A stretch of DNA of 64,000 nt. Source: Jaltomata sinuosa. Its lineage: Eukaryota > Streptophyta > Magnoliopsida > Solanales > Solanaceae. This document shows positions 1 through 11,491 of the stretch, in pieces (position 1 is the first letter of the stretch; the number at the start of each line of letters is the position of its first letter). The stretch lies in assembly GCA_003996215.1 (NCBI GenBank), contig QJPP01000280.1, positions 62,001 to 126,000 of the forward strand, read 5' to 3'. Made by a program: the position numbers and the translations under genes. A model generated the notes under the pieces. It was given only the letters and a program-made list of their open reading frames with translations. It was not told where the DNA came from and did no database searches.

Positions 1-1887
1 GTTAACATTCGGTGGCACCGTCTGCAGTGTGATCACCCTTTGATCAATAAAATCTTGAATCCTGTGCCTCAGGTTGATACAATCCTCAGTATCATGTCTG
101 GCTCCCCCAGAATAGTAAGCACAATGCCAATCGACTTTAAAGAAATGAGAGTCGGTGTTGCTTAGTTTGGGTTGAATAGGCTGAATAAATCCAGCGGCCT
201 TAAATCTCTCATATAGCTGAGTTTTGGTTTCGACTAGTTGGGTAAAAGTTTGAGGAACTTTTTTTTCGAAATTTAGATGAGGGAGATCAGTATTGGCAGA
301 AGGAGGAACCTGGAAATTGTTCTGGTTCTCGGGAGTCTTTTGATACACTTGGAAGTTTTGGGGAGGAGCTTGGTAAGTGGGCTGTATATTTGGTTGTGGA
401 ACTTGGTAAATGGGCTGCAGGTTTGGTTGTGGAACTTGGTAAATGGGCTGATTATAGAAAATTGGTTGACGGTTTTGTGGAGCTGGGGGAGGGATTGTTG
501 GAACAAGTGATTTTTAATAGTTAGCTCCAAAGGGTGTCTTCAGTTTTGTGCTAGGATTTGAGGATACTGAAGATACCTCTTCCCTTTTTTTTTTGGGAAA
601 TTCTACCGATCCTGACGATGCTGAGGTCTTGGTAATCTTGCCACTCTGAAGGACTTCTTAGACAATTTCACCAATCTTAACTAGGTTGGCAAACTTTTCT
701 TTAACTACTGATATCATTTTGTCATAGAACTCCGATTCTTGAGAGCGCATAAACACCACACTAATCTCCTCTTCGGTCATGGGAGGCCAGACTCTCGCCG
801 CCTCCTTTTTCCATCTATAGGCGTAATCCCGGAAGTCTTCATTTGAGTTCTGCCTGATGCAACACAGAGTGTATCAGTTTGGAATGACTTCTACATTATA
901 TGCAAATCTTTGAGCAAAGTCTCTGGCTAGGTAACTCCATCTAGACCACTTTTTCAGTTCTTGAGCGGTGAACCACTGTAAAGCTTCTCCGCTCAAACTC
1001 CGGCTAAACAACCTCATAAACAAGGCATCGTTCTTCCTTGCACTGACCATTTGGTTGCAATAGCTTCTCAAATAAGCCTTAGGGTTCCCAAAATCATTGA
1101 AGGTCTCGAACTTGGGAGTCTTGAATCCATCCGGCAGATCCAACTCAGGATGAATGCACAAATCATTGTAATCATAACCCTTTTCATAAGATGAACCTCA
1201 GAGTTCTCTGATCCTAGATATTTTCTCTTTCATCTGCGCCATGTTATGATCATGCTTCTTTTTTGAGGACCTCAACTCTTTCTTTTTTTCCTCATAGTGG
1301 TCGAGCTCGAAACTTTCTGGTAGGGTGGTATATGGTTCTACCATAGCATGGAAAGTAGTAGGTGGCATACTCTGGACGGGCGGGGGATGGATATGTGGAA
1401 TGACATTTGGGTATGTGGGGGTATAGTTGTGTGGATTAGTGATATTGGGATGGTTATTCTGGGAGTTGTATGTCTTTGGTGGTGTATTTTGGTAGTTTGG
1501 AGGGAGGTTTTGTGGATTGTAGGCACTTGGGTTGTTGTTTTAGTTAGTGTGGTGGATAGGAGGAGTACAAATTTGGTATGAGGATCTGATATGGGGAGGA
1601 TTATTGGAGGTAGGTTTGTTCGGAGGTCTAGGGACAGAGGTAGGGGAGACATCCCCTGGACGGTTTTCAGTTAATAAGGAATTGAGTGGAGGGATTTGGA
1701 GAGGTGTTTGGCAGTTGCCCAGAGTTGGGGTGTTAGCGGCAATAGCCAAAGTTGCCATATCCTTGGATTTCTGCACCTCTTCTTGCATCTTTTCTAGCTT
1801 TCTTGCAAGATCTGCAATCATTTCACTTTATTCAGCGATGACATTTTCTCTCACGGCCAAAGCATTCTCTTCCTTACTATCAGTCAT
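1..1887 (-). pseudogene. gag: Ogre/Tat gag, broken, runs off the window
   Basis: The frame opens at an ATG at 1887-1885 and stays in one register to base 1, interrupted by stops near 1830, at 1540 and at 874. In order it holds a short heptad-like segment (ARKLEKMQEEVQ), a Pro/Asn-rich linker, the retrotransposon gag core (LDLPDGFKTPKFETF ... SLSGEALQWF, about 1150-980), a Pro/Gln-rich stretch with 11-residue repeats, and a knuckle-like C-terminal motif CAYYSGGARHDTEDC near 130-85. Gag forms the virus-like particle. The plus-strand frames over this interval are antisense shadows. The protein is truncated by the window edge, so its relation to protease is not visible. Confidence 0.75.
366..450 (-). 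repeat. 33-bp tandem repeat encoding 11-residue gag repeats
   Basis: A 33-bp unit repeats in register. In the gag frame it encodes QPIYQVPQPNL twice and a diverged third copy, QPTYQAPPQNF. It preserves reading frame and lies in the Pro/Gln-rich linker between the gag core and the C-terminal knuckle-like motif. Confidence 0.75.
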
Positions 1888-2039
1888 TTTGCCCTTAGAA
1901 AAGTGACAGTTAGAAGGGGAATCTATGTGTTCCTTTGAGCGGGTGAAGTAGGGATGTTTGGCTAGTTTTGTCAACACAGATCAGTTTCTATTATCTGTTA
2001 AAGTAAAAACAACTCAAATGCCGATATGTTAGAGTAAAA

Positions 2040-3153
2040 ACAACTCAAATTCTCCAGGTCAAATTGGAAGGCATGACACTTCTCGATGTCGTGACCTTTC
2101 ATTCCATCATGATAGAGATAGATGTCATCGTCCTTTTTCCACTTGGTGGAACCTATTTTCTCCTTCCTCTCTGTAGGGTGGAGGATATTAGCTTAAACCA
2201 ACTTGAAGTAGATATCCTTGAAGGCAGTGAAGTCCAAGCGATGAATAAGGACATCTTTAGTGATGGGCATTCCAGGTTTGACTCGGTCACATGCTAGAAT
2301 GGCATGGGACCCAAATAGGTGAGCAATTTGTGCATTGTTGATCATTTCGTGGACCTTAGTTCTCAAAACCCCACATTCATCAGTGGCGTGCCCTTTTTGG
2401 AATGGATGGTAGGCACATTCCTTATGTTCGTCCTTCGGATTTAGGGTCCTTTGGTCTCATCTGGGTGCAAAGGGCCCATGGCTTGCAAGATCTAGTAAAT
2501 GGTCGAGATCTCCACAAATTCAGGGTCCATCAGAAAATTCCTAGAGTGAGCATTCAGGACAATCTGCTCATCACCCTGCCTGAACCTAGATGGCCAGAAG
2601 ACCGCATCCTTAGTCTCGGACGAATTCTTCATTTCTTCTATGAGTTCTTCTAGAGTCATAGGTAATTCTACTGGCTCAAGAGTCTCCTCTTTGGGTTCAT
2701 CCAACATTTTAACTTTCCCTTTCTCCAGTTTTCAATCATTTCTGTAGCAACTTCAAATTCCAAAATCAGTTTCTTGATCTGTCGGATAAAATCTCTTTTT
2801 GGTACTGCCTTTGGCTTTCCCAACATCTGATCTAGCACATAGATTTTGGCTTTAGCCCTAGCAGTTTGTTCTTCAACTTCCCTTGTTTTGGCTAAAGATG
2901 CTTCAGTTAGTTGGTCAACCTCTCGGCTCTTTCTCTGAACCACTTCGATTTCTTTCACAATTCTGACTTGTGCCAATATCTCATCGACTTTAGCCATTTT
3001 CTCTTCTGTGATGGCTATTTCTTTGTCCAGTTTCACAGACTTGGCCAATACAACCTCGGTAAGTTATTCCACTTCCCTAGTCTATTTCTCGACCTCGGCA
3101 ATTCTCCTGTTGATTTCTTCCATTCTCCTGAGTTTGGATTTCTCAACGTCCAT
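2040..3153 (-). pseudogene. Ogre-associated coiled-coil ORF with gag-like knuckle motifs, frameshifted
   Basis: The ATG at 3153 opens a frame ending at 2668 with two early stops. It encodes a Lys/Glu-rich heptad pattern (EITEEKMAKVDE-like, then REVDQLTEASLAKTREVEEQ). After frame changes, 2707-2492 is acidic, and two knuckle-like motifs follow: CAYHPFQKGHATDEC near 2417-2370 and YHDGMKGHDIEKC near 2110-2077. They resemble the C-terminal motif of the gag at 1-1887, so this may be a duplicated gag end or a second structural protein. I do not recognise it as a named family. It lies between ORF1 and gag once the Tekay-1 insertion is removed. Confidence 0.5.
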
Positions 3154-3569
3154 AGCTAGTCAACTTCCTGTTGGATAGGAAAGAAGTTTTTAGGTATAGT
3201 CGAGTGAGGTTTAGATTTTCTGGAGAAACTGAGGGACTCAAGGAAAAATTTTGGTCAAAATTTGCATAGTGGGCTTTATAGTTTTCCTACAGTGTTCTAG
3301 AAAATTTTGACATGGAGTGGACCAATTTTCCTTGATTTGAGCAACACACATAGCACATAAGGCAGTTAATATTGCAACAATATCACAATAAATATTGTGT
3401 CCTAAGTGGGTGACCTTTTTATGCCAAAGGTAGGCCTAACGGGTTTGAAAGACGTATGTGTCGTATTTAAGCCATTCTATTGCCCCAAAAATAGCATATA
3501 TATGGAAAAACTTCGCTTTTAATGGGATACAAAAGCTGGCCAAAAGGGGATACATTTAAAGGGAAGGGA
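3154..3569. other. Ogre non-coding spacer left of the Tekay-1 insertion
   Basis: About 400 bp between the coiled-coil ORF and the insertion point. It is AT-rich, with no supported frame or RNA gene. It continues on the other side of Tekay-1 at 14102-14185. Confidence 0.5.
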
Positions 3570-3574
3570 TAAAT
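3570..3574. repeat. Target site duplication TAAAT, left copy
   Basis: TAAAT directly precedes the TGTAACA start of the 5' LTR. The identical 5-mer directly follows the TGACA end of the 3' LTR at 14097-14101. A 5-bp duplication is normal for Ty3/gypsy integration and fixes the element ends. Confidence 0.95.
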
Positions 3575-6182
3575 TGTAACACCCCGTACCTTTCAAAATC
3601 TATGTGACTAAGTAAATATCGACAGAGGTATTTGAGATCGAGATTGTGAAGGGGTACTTTGGCCTAGAATTTGAAATGGTCAAATGTATATACATGTTAA
3701 GTTAAAGTATAAGGATGAGGGTTTTGAAAATGAGATAAAACAAGTGAGGTGTTTGCTCGACTTATCTAAGCTTTTAGGTGACAAGTCGGTGCATCAGCTA
3801 CCTACGCTAACGAACCAAGTTTCGAGGGTCGATTACGGGCAGCAACATCATGGATTATTAGACCTAATGGTAGCCCAAATGAATCTTAAAGTTGGACCAT
3901 CAAAGCACAACCAAATCTGGCCCAAACAACTACAAAAGGTAGCCACCAATATTGACCACATTTTGACCCAAGAGAAGCCCAAAATCAGCCACAAAACTTA
4001 ACCCTTTTGAGGCCCAAGCAAAGGGTAATTTTGGCCCAAGTTTCTTGACCCATTTTGGCCCAAATATACTGAAAAAATTCGGCCAAAAATGTCCCTTTAT
4101 ACAGACCTTTTGTTGATCAATATTGATCACAAAAAGCTGGAAAAAATTCTCTCTTATTTCCTTTCCTTTGGCAGCCCCTCTCTCCCTTTAGGGTTCTAAG
4201 AAGATCAAGATTCATTCAAGCTTAAGGTGAGTTAAACAACTTGTTATATTGGTATTAATCTACTACATATAGCTAGGATATCCTATGGTAAGAAAGACAT
4301 GAACTATGGCAGCCCCTTTCTTAAGATTTAACACATAGAAATTGTGTAACAATTAAGAGATTTCTTCTTCTCTTGTTGGTGTATGTGTAGGGGGTACTAA
4401 AGCTTTTCAAGGCATCAATAAAAAGAGGAAAACAACATGCCTTCAAGTTTGGTAAGTACTCTTCCCATAATCATATTTTTGGATTGAAGTTCGGATGGAC
4501 AATTGTTGTTGATTTGTTGTTAAGAACTCACGGGACGGCGATCGGAAGCCGTGGGTTCAATGTGTTGCTATTGTATTTCGGCATGGTGAGTTGTGTACGG
4601 GCTGTTTGATGTGTTTTGTATTATTGGAGGCAGTAGGTTGGTGTGTGTGATGTGTATTGTATAGGGGAGAAAGGTGCGATGATACACCTTTAATTAATGC
4701 AAAATACGTAAATCTGCCCGGGAAATGTTTAGCTACTGTTTCGGGAAAGTTGCATCAGGTTTAAGAGCTAATATTAGCTTCATTATACCCTTGTGTTGTA
4801 TATTAACTTAATAAAGGAAAGTCCAAGTTGTGGTAAGCGCAATCTTCAGAAGGAACGAGGTATGTTAACGCTTCTTTATTTCTTATCGGCATGAATCTAG
4901 AAATAGAACTCTAAATCTCCGAAAGAATGAATTTGAGTATTCTGTCGTAAGAGAGATTATTTGGTAACTCAAAAAGTCTTAAGGAACTAAGTTATACATT
5001 ATGGTGATTCAAGTCTCCTTCTCATAAAAATCTGATTCTTTTTGCACGAAACTTAAGTTATCCTTTTGTCAAGTTTCTTCTTTGTATTGTGATCCCTAAT
5101 CAAGCTTTAGAAAGTATAAAAGGAAAGTTAGCAAGTCAAATCCCCATTTATATGTGTTTGGTATGTTGAGTCCAACACCTAGTAATCCAAGTCTAAAGAA
5201 GTTATCTAAATGAACCTTCATAAATAACAAGAATAGCTTTGAAGGTCAATCTAGTAATACACTTATTATGCGTGGTTTGCGTGTTAGTGTGCACCGAGGT
5301 GCTACTGCCATATTGAGGCTATTATATACATAGTGTGCACCAAGGTTCTACTGCCATATTGAGGCCATTATATACATAGTGTGCACCGAGGTGCTACTGC
5401 CATATTGAGGCCATTATATACATAGTGTGCGCCGAGGTGCTACTGCCATATTGAGGCTATTATATATAGGGTGCGCTGATGCGCTATTGTGGTTTAGCGT
5501 GGGTTATAAAGAGTGAGTTACGGTGTGAGTTAATGCATGTGTTGTGTTCTAAAAAGAATAAAGGAGAAAAGAGCTTAACGAGTCTTACCAATTACAGTTT
5601 ACAAGTTTCATATTATATCTTGTTTAGATTTACTACTTGCGACTTGCTTTTATGTTTCTACCTTACATGCAAGTACATTATTGTTGTACTGACATCCCCA
5701 TTGCCAGGGGGTGCTGCATTAATGCCTGCAGGTCCATACAGATACCCAGACAGACCTCTTCAGTAGGAGTTGCAGAGTTCAGCCATTTTGGTAAGCTCCA
5801 TTCTTCCTGGAGCTGACGAGTCAGAGGTCTAGCTTATATTTTGACCAGGTTATGTATATGTAAAACTTATTGGTAGTCCGGGGCCCTGTCCTGGATATGA
5901 GATATTTTACTTACTCCTAGTGACTTGTAGACGTGTATATGTATATCAGTGTTGGTTATGGCCTTGTCGGCCTTGTTATTAGCTATCTACTATGATAATA
6001 GCCTTGCCGGCCTTGAGTTGCTTAGCTACTATTGAGATTTCAGTGTTTCAAATTGCTATTCTTAGAGACCTTGTTGGTCTCAGACCCCTAGTAGGTTCAA
6101 TAGAGATACACTCTATTTTGACACCCTCGGCCTTTTGGGGCTCCGGGTGTCGGTCATGCCTCCCATGGTTTGGGGCGTGACA
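3575..6182 (+). repeat. Tekay-1 5' LTR (2608 bp)
   Basis: Starts TGTAACACCCCGTACC and ends GGGGCGTGACA (TG...CA). The copy at 11492-14096 matches it along its whole length with scattered substitutions and small indels. For example, a short insertion near 3660 is absent from the 3' copy. It carries an internal 46-bp tandem repeat. Small frames within it, such as 3684-4001, recur in both LTRs and are not genes. Confidence 0.93.
5287..5492 (+). repeat. 46-bp tandem repeat in the 5' LTR, about 4.5 copies
   Basis: Each unit begins GTGTGCACCGAGGTGCTACT and ends TATTATATACATA. Four units are near-identical and a fifth is degenerate. The GCACCGAGGTGC core is close to palindromic. The same array lies at 13201-13406 in the 3' LTR, so it predates insertion. 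Confidence 0.9.
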
Positions 6183-6186
6183 AACT

Positions 6187-6198
6187 TGGTATCAGAGC
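6187..6198 (+). other. Primer binding site, initiator tRNA-Met type (Tekay-1)
   Basis: TGGTATCAGAGC lies four bases past the LTR end. It is complementary to the 3' end of plant initiator tRNA-Met, the usual primer for minus-strand DNA synthesis in chromoviruses. Confidence 0.93.
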
Positions 6199-6401
6199 AC
6201 GTCGAATCCCAGGGAGTCTACAAGTCGTGTTTAGTAGAGTCTTGCGTATGTATGGGTGTGTTGTGCACCATACCTATAATCATGAGGCTACGGGACATTT
6301 AGGAATTGTTATCCTTTTTTCATCTGCTAGATCGTGCAATAGAGCGAGGTCATAAGATGTTTGAAGTCTAATTCATGTTTTTCAATTCCTTGTTTACAGA
6401 A

Positions 6402-7820
6402 ATGCCTGTGACCAAAAAAATGAGTAGCTGATGGGTTGGAACGGATACGGGGGAAGGTACTAGTCGTTCCCCGCCTATCCGAATGAATAGATTTGAGGCT
6501 CAAAGTGAATCACCAACACCAGAGATCCCAGTTCATCAAGTACCTGATGAGACTAGAGGGGATCCAGTACCACTGACCCCACCTGCTCCAGTGGCATCTG
6601 AGATAGCTAGAGATGAACCAACACCTGTAGCTCCTTCACCTGAAGCAGAGGACCAGGACATCAGGAGTGTTGTTCGATTATTGACCCAGATGGTAGCCAC
6701 ACAACAACAAAAAATTGGGGAATCATCGAGTGCTAGGTCAGGTGGCTCAGAAAGTTCTAGGGCTCGAGAGTTTATCAGCCTAAGTCCTCTTATATTTACA
6801 GGCTCTGACCCACGTGAGGATCCTCAGGAGCTTATTGATCAGACTTATCAAGTACTTCGAGTCATGCATGCAACAGTAGTGGAGGCAGTGGAGTTTGCAT
6901 CTTTCAGGTTAAGAGATGTGGCCATTTTATGGTTCGAGATATGGGATCGGTCTAGGGGATCCAATGCACCCTCAAATGAATGGGAGGAATTTTCAGAGGC
7001 CTTACTAGATCACTATCTTCCACAGGAGGTTCGAGAGGCCAAACTTGATCAATTTCTAGCCCTTAGGCAGCGCAATATGAGTGTTCGACAGTACAACCTC
7101 AGATTTAATTCATTAGCCAGGTACGCCCTCGATATTATGAGTACGATGCGAGCTAGAGTTCATCGATATGTGCGTGTCCTTAAGGATGAATTGATTAAGG
7201 GATAAATAATAGCATCCACACAAGAGGATATTAATATTTCTAAGATACAAGCTGTTGCTCAGACTGCAGAGGATCTTGAAGTACAAATTGGAGATAACCA
7301 AAGCCAAGAAAGGGATCAGAATAAGAGGGTTAGATCTACTGGGTCCTATGTAGAGCCACGAGGTAATGTTAGGCCATATTTTAATAGGCGATCACCCCAC
7401 CCTACTAGTGGTGCCCCATATCAGTTGCAAAGGCATAGGTATGATCGTTTTTCTCAGACTGGACCAGGCCACAGTTCAGGTGCATCCAGTTCCTATAGCC
7501 AGGGGCATTCAGGTCAGATGAGGCCACCTTTGCCACCTTGTGTTCAGTGCGGTAGAAAGCATCCTGGGATATGTCGCCTGGGTTCAGATACTTGTTATTC
7601 GTGTGGGCATCCTGGTCACTTTATGCAAGATTGTCCGAGTAGAGGTAGGGGTGAGATGTTCCAGCCTACAGGGTCGATGGAAGCTTCTTCATCTACTATT
7701 CATCGGCCTAGGACAGGCCCATAGGCTATACCAGGTCGTGGTAGAGGTAGAAGAGGAGGAGGAGCATCCAGTTCAGGCGGTGGTCAGAATCGCACTTATG
7801 CTCTAGCCGATTGCCAGGAC
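6402..7820 (+). pseudogene. gag: Tekay-1 gag with CCHC zinc knuckle, nonsense-broken
   Basis: The probable start is the ATG at 6402. The frame meets a TGA at 6429-6431, TAA at 7203-7205 and TAG at 7722-7724, yet stays in one register throughout. It has an acidic, Pro-rich N-terminus, then the gag core (FTGSDPREDPQELIDQ and ILWFEIWDRS, about 6800-6960; SVRQYNLRFNSLARY near 7080) and a zinc knuckle CYSCGHPGHFMQDC at 7593-7634 with all four ligands. A second Cys/His-rich segment, CVQCGRKHPGIC, precedes it. The product would form the particle and bind RNA. Protease follows in the same frame. Confidence 0.88.
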
Positions 7821-8242
7821 TTGGAATCGTCACCTGATGTTGTTACAGGTACATTGACAATTTTTACTCATGTTGTTTATGTACTTATTGATCCTGGCTC
7901 TACTACTCTTTCATATGTTACCCCGCTCATTGCTGGTAAGTTTGGGGCAGGCCCTGAGTTGATGTCTAGACCCTTTGTTGTATCTACGCCGGTTGGTGAA
8001 TCTATTATAACTAGACGAGTTTATTGAGATTGTGCAGTGTGGATTTATGACCGTCTCACTTCAGCTGCTCTAATCAAATTAGATATGATTGACTTAGATG
8101 TCATTATGGGCATGGAATGGTTAGCTGCATGTTATGCTAATATCGATTGTAGAACTAAGGTTGTCAAATTCCATTTTCCGAAAGAGACAATCCTGGAGTG
8201 GAAAGGTAATGCTGCCACGCCAAGGGGTAGGTTTATTTCCTA
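7821..8242 (+). pseudogene. Tekay-1 aspartic protease region, broken
   Basis: The catalytic motif LIDPGST (Asp near 7890) and a downstream IMGMEWL segment near 8105 match the retropepsin fold of gypsy elements (D-S/T-G-like, then hydrophobic-G). It continues in the gag frame, with a TGA at 8025-8027. Near 8240 the frame changes, and a short segment found in element 4 (FISYLKARK) is missing here. Confidence 0.82.
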
Positions 8243-9890
8243 AAGGCTATATTAATCATTTAGTCCTAGTAAGAAGCACAAAGGATGGACCAGCGACTCT
8301 TCAATCGATTCCCGTGGTGAGTCAGTTTCTAGATGTATTCCCGGATGAGCTTCCAAGAATCCCTCCAGAAAGGGAAATTGAGTTTTCCATTGACCTACTC
8401 CCAGATACTCAGCCAATATCAATTCCCCCTTACAGGATGGCTCCTGTAGAATTAAGAGAGTTAAAGGAACAATTAAAGGATCTACTCGAAAAAGGTTTCA
8501 TTAGGCCTAGTACATCGCCATGGGGCGCACCAGTTTTGTTTGTTCGTAAGAAGGATGGGTCCTTGAGAATGTATATCGATTACCGACAGTTAAACAAAGT
8601 TACAATCAAGAATAAGTATCCTCTTCCAAGGATTGATGACCTTTTTGATCAGTTGCAAGGCACCAACTATTTTACAAAGATTGACTTGCGGTCGGGGTAT
8701 CACCAGTTATGTGTTAAAAGGGTAGATGTTCCAAAAATAGCCTTTAGGACAAGGTATGGCCACTTTGAATTTCTAGTAATGTCTTTTGGGCTTACTAATG
8801 CCCCAGCAGCTTTTATGGACCTAATGAATAGGGTCTTCAAGCCATTCCTAGATGTATTCGTGATCGTATTTATTGACGATATCCTGATTTACTCGCGGTA
8901 CGAAGCCGAACATGCTGATCATCTACGTGCAGTATTGCAAACATTTCAAAATCATAAATTATATGCGAAGTTCTCCAAATGTGAGTTTTGGTTGACTTCA
9001 GTGGCTTTTCTTGGCCATATAATTACAGATGAAGGTATTAGAGTTGACGGCCAAAAGATTAAAGCTGGAAAGAATTAGCCGAGGCCCTTGAATGCTATAG
9101 AGATCCGTAGTTTTTTGGGCTTAGCAGGTTATTACCGGAGGTTTGTGGAAGGATTTTCTTCTATCTCTGCACCATTGACAAAGTTGACTCATAAAGCTGC
9201 CAAGTTCCAGTGGTCTGATGCATGTGAGCATAGTTTTCAGGAGTTGAAGGACATTCTTACTTCAGCACCTGTCTTAACTCTGCCAGAGGGCACGGAAGGT
9301 TATGTTATGTATTGTGATGCTTCAAGGATTGGGTTGGGCTGTATTTTAATGCAACATGGTAAAGTTATTGCCTATGCCTCAAGACAACTAAGAAAGCACG
9401 AAAAAATTACCCTACTCACGATCTTGAATTGGCAGCAGTTATATTTGCCTTGAAAATTTGGCGCCATTACTTGTTTGGAGTCCATGTAGACATGTTTACG
9501 TACCACAAAAGTCTACAGTATTTATTCAAACAGAAGGATTTAAACCTGAGGTAAAGAAGGTTGCTAGAGTTACTAAAGGATTATGACGTAGATATTTTGT
9601 ACCATCCAGGTAAGGCCAATGTAGTGGCCGATGCACTTAGCCACAAATCTATGGGAAGCTTGAGCCATGTAGAAAATAGAAAGATTGAGATGACAAGAGA
9701 ACTACATCACTTAGATAATTTGTAGGTTCGACTACTAGACCAAGGTAATGAGGGAGTTTTTATTCAAAGCACAACGGAATCCTCACTTATAATAGAGGTA
9801 AAGGAACGACAATATGATGATCCAGAATTAGTAAGATTGAGGGATGAAATTCCACAACAGAAGCAACCACTAATATAGCTTAAGGAAGAT
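8243..9890 (+). pseudogene. Tekay-1 reverse transcriptase and RNase H, broken
   Basis: RT motifs run in order: PPYRMAP, KGFIRPSTSPWGAPVLFVRK, YIDYRQLNK, KIDLRSGYHQL, MSFGLTNAPAAF and the catalytic FIDDILIY at 8869-8892 with both Asp present. The connection segment EIRSFLGLAGYYRRF and the RNase H start VMYCDASRIGLG (about 9305) follow. Breaks are a TAG at 9076-9078 where related copies have Trp, a frame change in an A-run near 9405, and stops near 9552, 9723 and 9880. The upstream part contains a 314-codon open stretch, so decay is modest. Confidence 0.9.
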
Positions 9891-11217
9891 GGGGTTTTGA
9901 GATATCAAGGTCGTCTATGTGTACCTAACGTTGGGGAGCTTCGGGAGAAAATTTTGGCAGAAGTTCACTATTCCCGCTATTCAATCCATCCAGGAGTGAC
10001 GAAGATGTATCATGATATTCGAAAGATTTATTGGTGGAATAATATGAAGAGAAATATTGCAGAGTTTGTAGCCCAATGCCCGAATTGTCAACAGGTAAAA
10101 ATTGAACACCAGAGACCCGGAGGTCTAACTCAAAGTATAGTGATACCTACCTGGAAATGGGAGGTGATCAACATGGACTTTATTACAGGCTTACCCCGTA
10201 CTTATCGGAAGTATGACTCCATATGGGTGATTATAGATAGACTTACAAAATCAACTCACTTTTTGCCAGTCAGGACAACTTATACTGCTGAAGATTATGC
10301 CAAGTTGTATATTAGTGAAATAGTTCGACTTCATGGTGTCCCTATTTCCATTATTTCAGATAGGGGTTCTCAGTTTACAGCAAATTTCTGGAGGTCTTTC
10401 GAGAGAGGCTTAAGTACTCAAATAAGTCTCAGTACAACTTTTCATCCATAGACAGATGGACAAGCTGAACGCACTATTTCAAACACTCAAAGATATGCTA
10501 CGAGCTTGTGTACTAGATTTTAAAGGGAGTTGGGATGACCATTTGCCACTAATTGAGTTTGCTTATAATAATAGCTTCCATGCAAGCATTCAAATGGCTC
10601 CTTATGAGGCTTTATATGGACGAAAGTGTAGATCACCGATTGGATAGTTTGAAATTGGAGAAGCAGGATTATTAGGGCCAGACCTAGTTAATCAGGAAAT
10701 GGAAAAGGTGAAGCTAATCCAAGAAAGATTACTAACATCCCAGAGTAGGCAGAAATCATATGCAGATGTGCGACATCGGGATTTTGAATTTAATATTAGT
10801 GATTGGGTTTTCCTAAAGGTTTTGCCTATGAAAGGTGTTATGCGATTTGGTAAAAAGGGAAAGCTTAGTCCAAGATATATTGGAATATGCAGGATCATTT
10901 GGAGGGTAGGAAAAGTGGCATATGAGCTAGATTTACCCACAAAATTGGAGACAGTCCATCCTGTGTTTCATGTATCGATGCTACGAAGGTGCATAGGAGA
11001 TCCTTCACGTATTATGCCTATCAAAGATGTTCAATTTTCTGAAGACTTATCCTATAAGGAAGTACCAATTTCTATCCTAGATCGTCAAGTTAGGAAGCTC
11101 AGAACCAAAGAAGTAGCCTCAGTAAAGGTGTTGTGGAGAAATAATAATATCGAGGAAATGACGTGGGAAGCCGAGGAAGAAATGAGAAAAAAGCATCCCC
11201 AGTTATTTATGACTTGA
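9891..11217 (+). pseudogene. Tekay-1 integrase with C-terminal chromodomain, broken
   Basis: It shows an HHCC zinc region (HYSRYSIHPG ... CPNCQQVK), the catalytic core (NMDFITGLP with Asp near 10175; IISDRGSQFTANFW near 10358; a Glu near 10470), a GPY/F-like segment (GKLSPRYIGICRI) and a terminal chromodomain (SVKVLWRN ... MTWEAEEEM, about 11120-11190). Chromodomains direct chromovirus insertion to modified chromatin. Stops occur at 10449 and 10645, with a frame change near 10480. The last 172 codons, including the chromodomain, remain open. Confidence 0.9.
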
Positions 11218-11491
11218 AGATAGTATAGAGGTAAGTCATATTCTTATGTTCTTGATACTCTTCCTATTATGCAAATATGATCAGGTTTGAACATGTGAAA
11301 ATGATTACATTTAATTGTATATAGTTGTATCACCCTGTGAGGCATCGTGCTGGACTTTTGCAGAGTTTCAGGTTTTTGGATAGTCCCAATTATAAAGGAA
11401 ACTCTGCCAAAATTTCAAAAAAATCCTAAGGGACTAGAGCTCTATATGCATTACCCTCATTCGAGGACAAATGATTCTAAGGGGGGAAGGA
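11218..11491 (+). other. Tekay-1 3' untranslated region and polypurine tract
   Basis: No supported frame lies between the chromodomain stop and the 3' LTR. It ends in the purine run AAGGGGGGAAGGA at 11479-11491, directly against the LTR, as expected of the plus-strand primer. The upstream ATTCGAGGACAAATG phrase is typical of chromovirus 3' ends. Confidence 0.85.

Noticed and set aside
1338..1906. Plus- and minus-strand frames of about 77-119 codons over the Ogre gag linker
   Set aside because: They are alternative-frame or antisense readings of the low-complexity Pro/Asn-rich gag linker. The gag register itself explains the region.
3684..4001. 105-codon frame at 3684-4001, repeated at 11596-11913
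   Set aside because: It lies inside the Tekay-1 LTRs, opposite a shadow frame, and has no domain. Presence in both copies reflects LTR duplication.
5287..5492. Regular 46-bp repeats considered as a CRISPR array
   Set aside because: The units are contiguous with no unique spacers, and they sit in a plant retrotransposon LTR.
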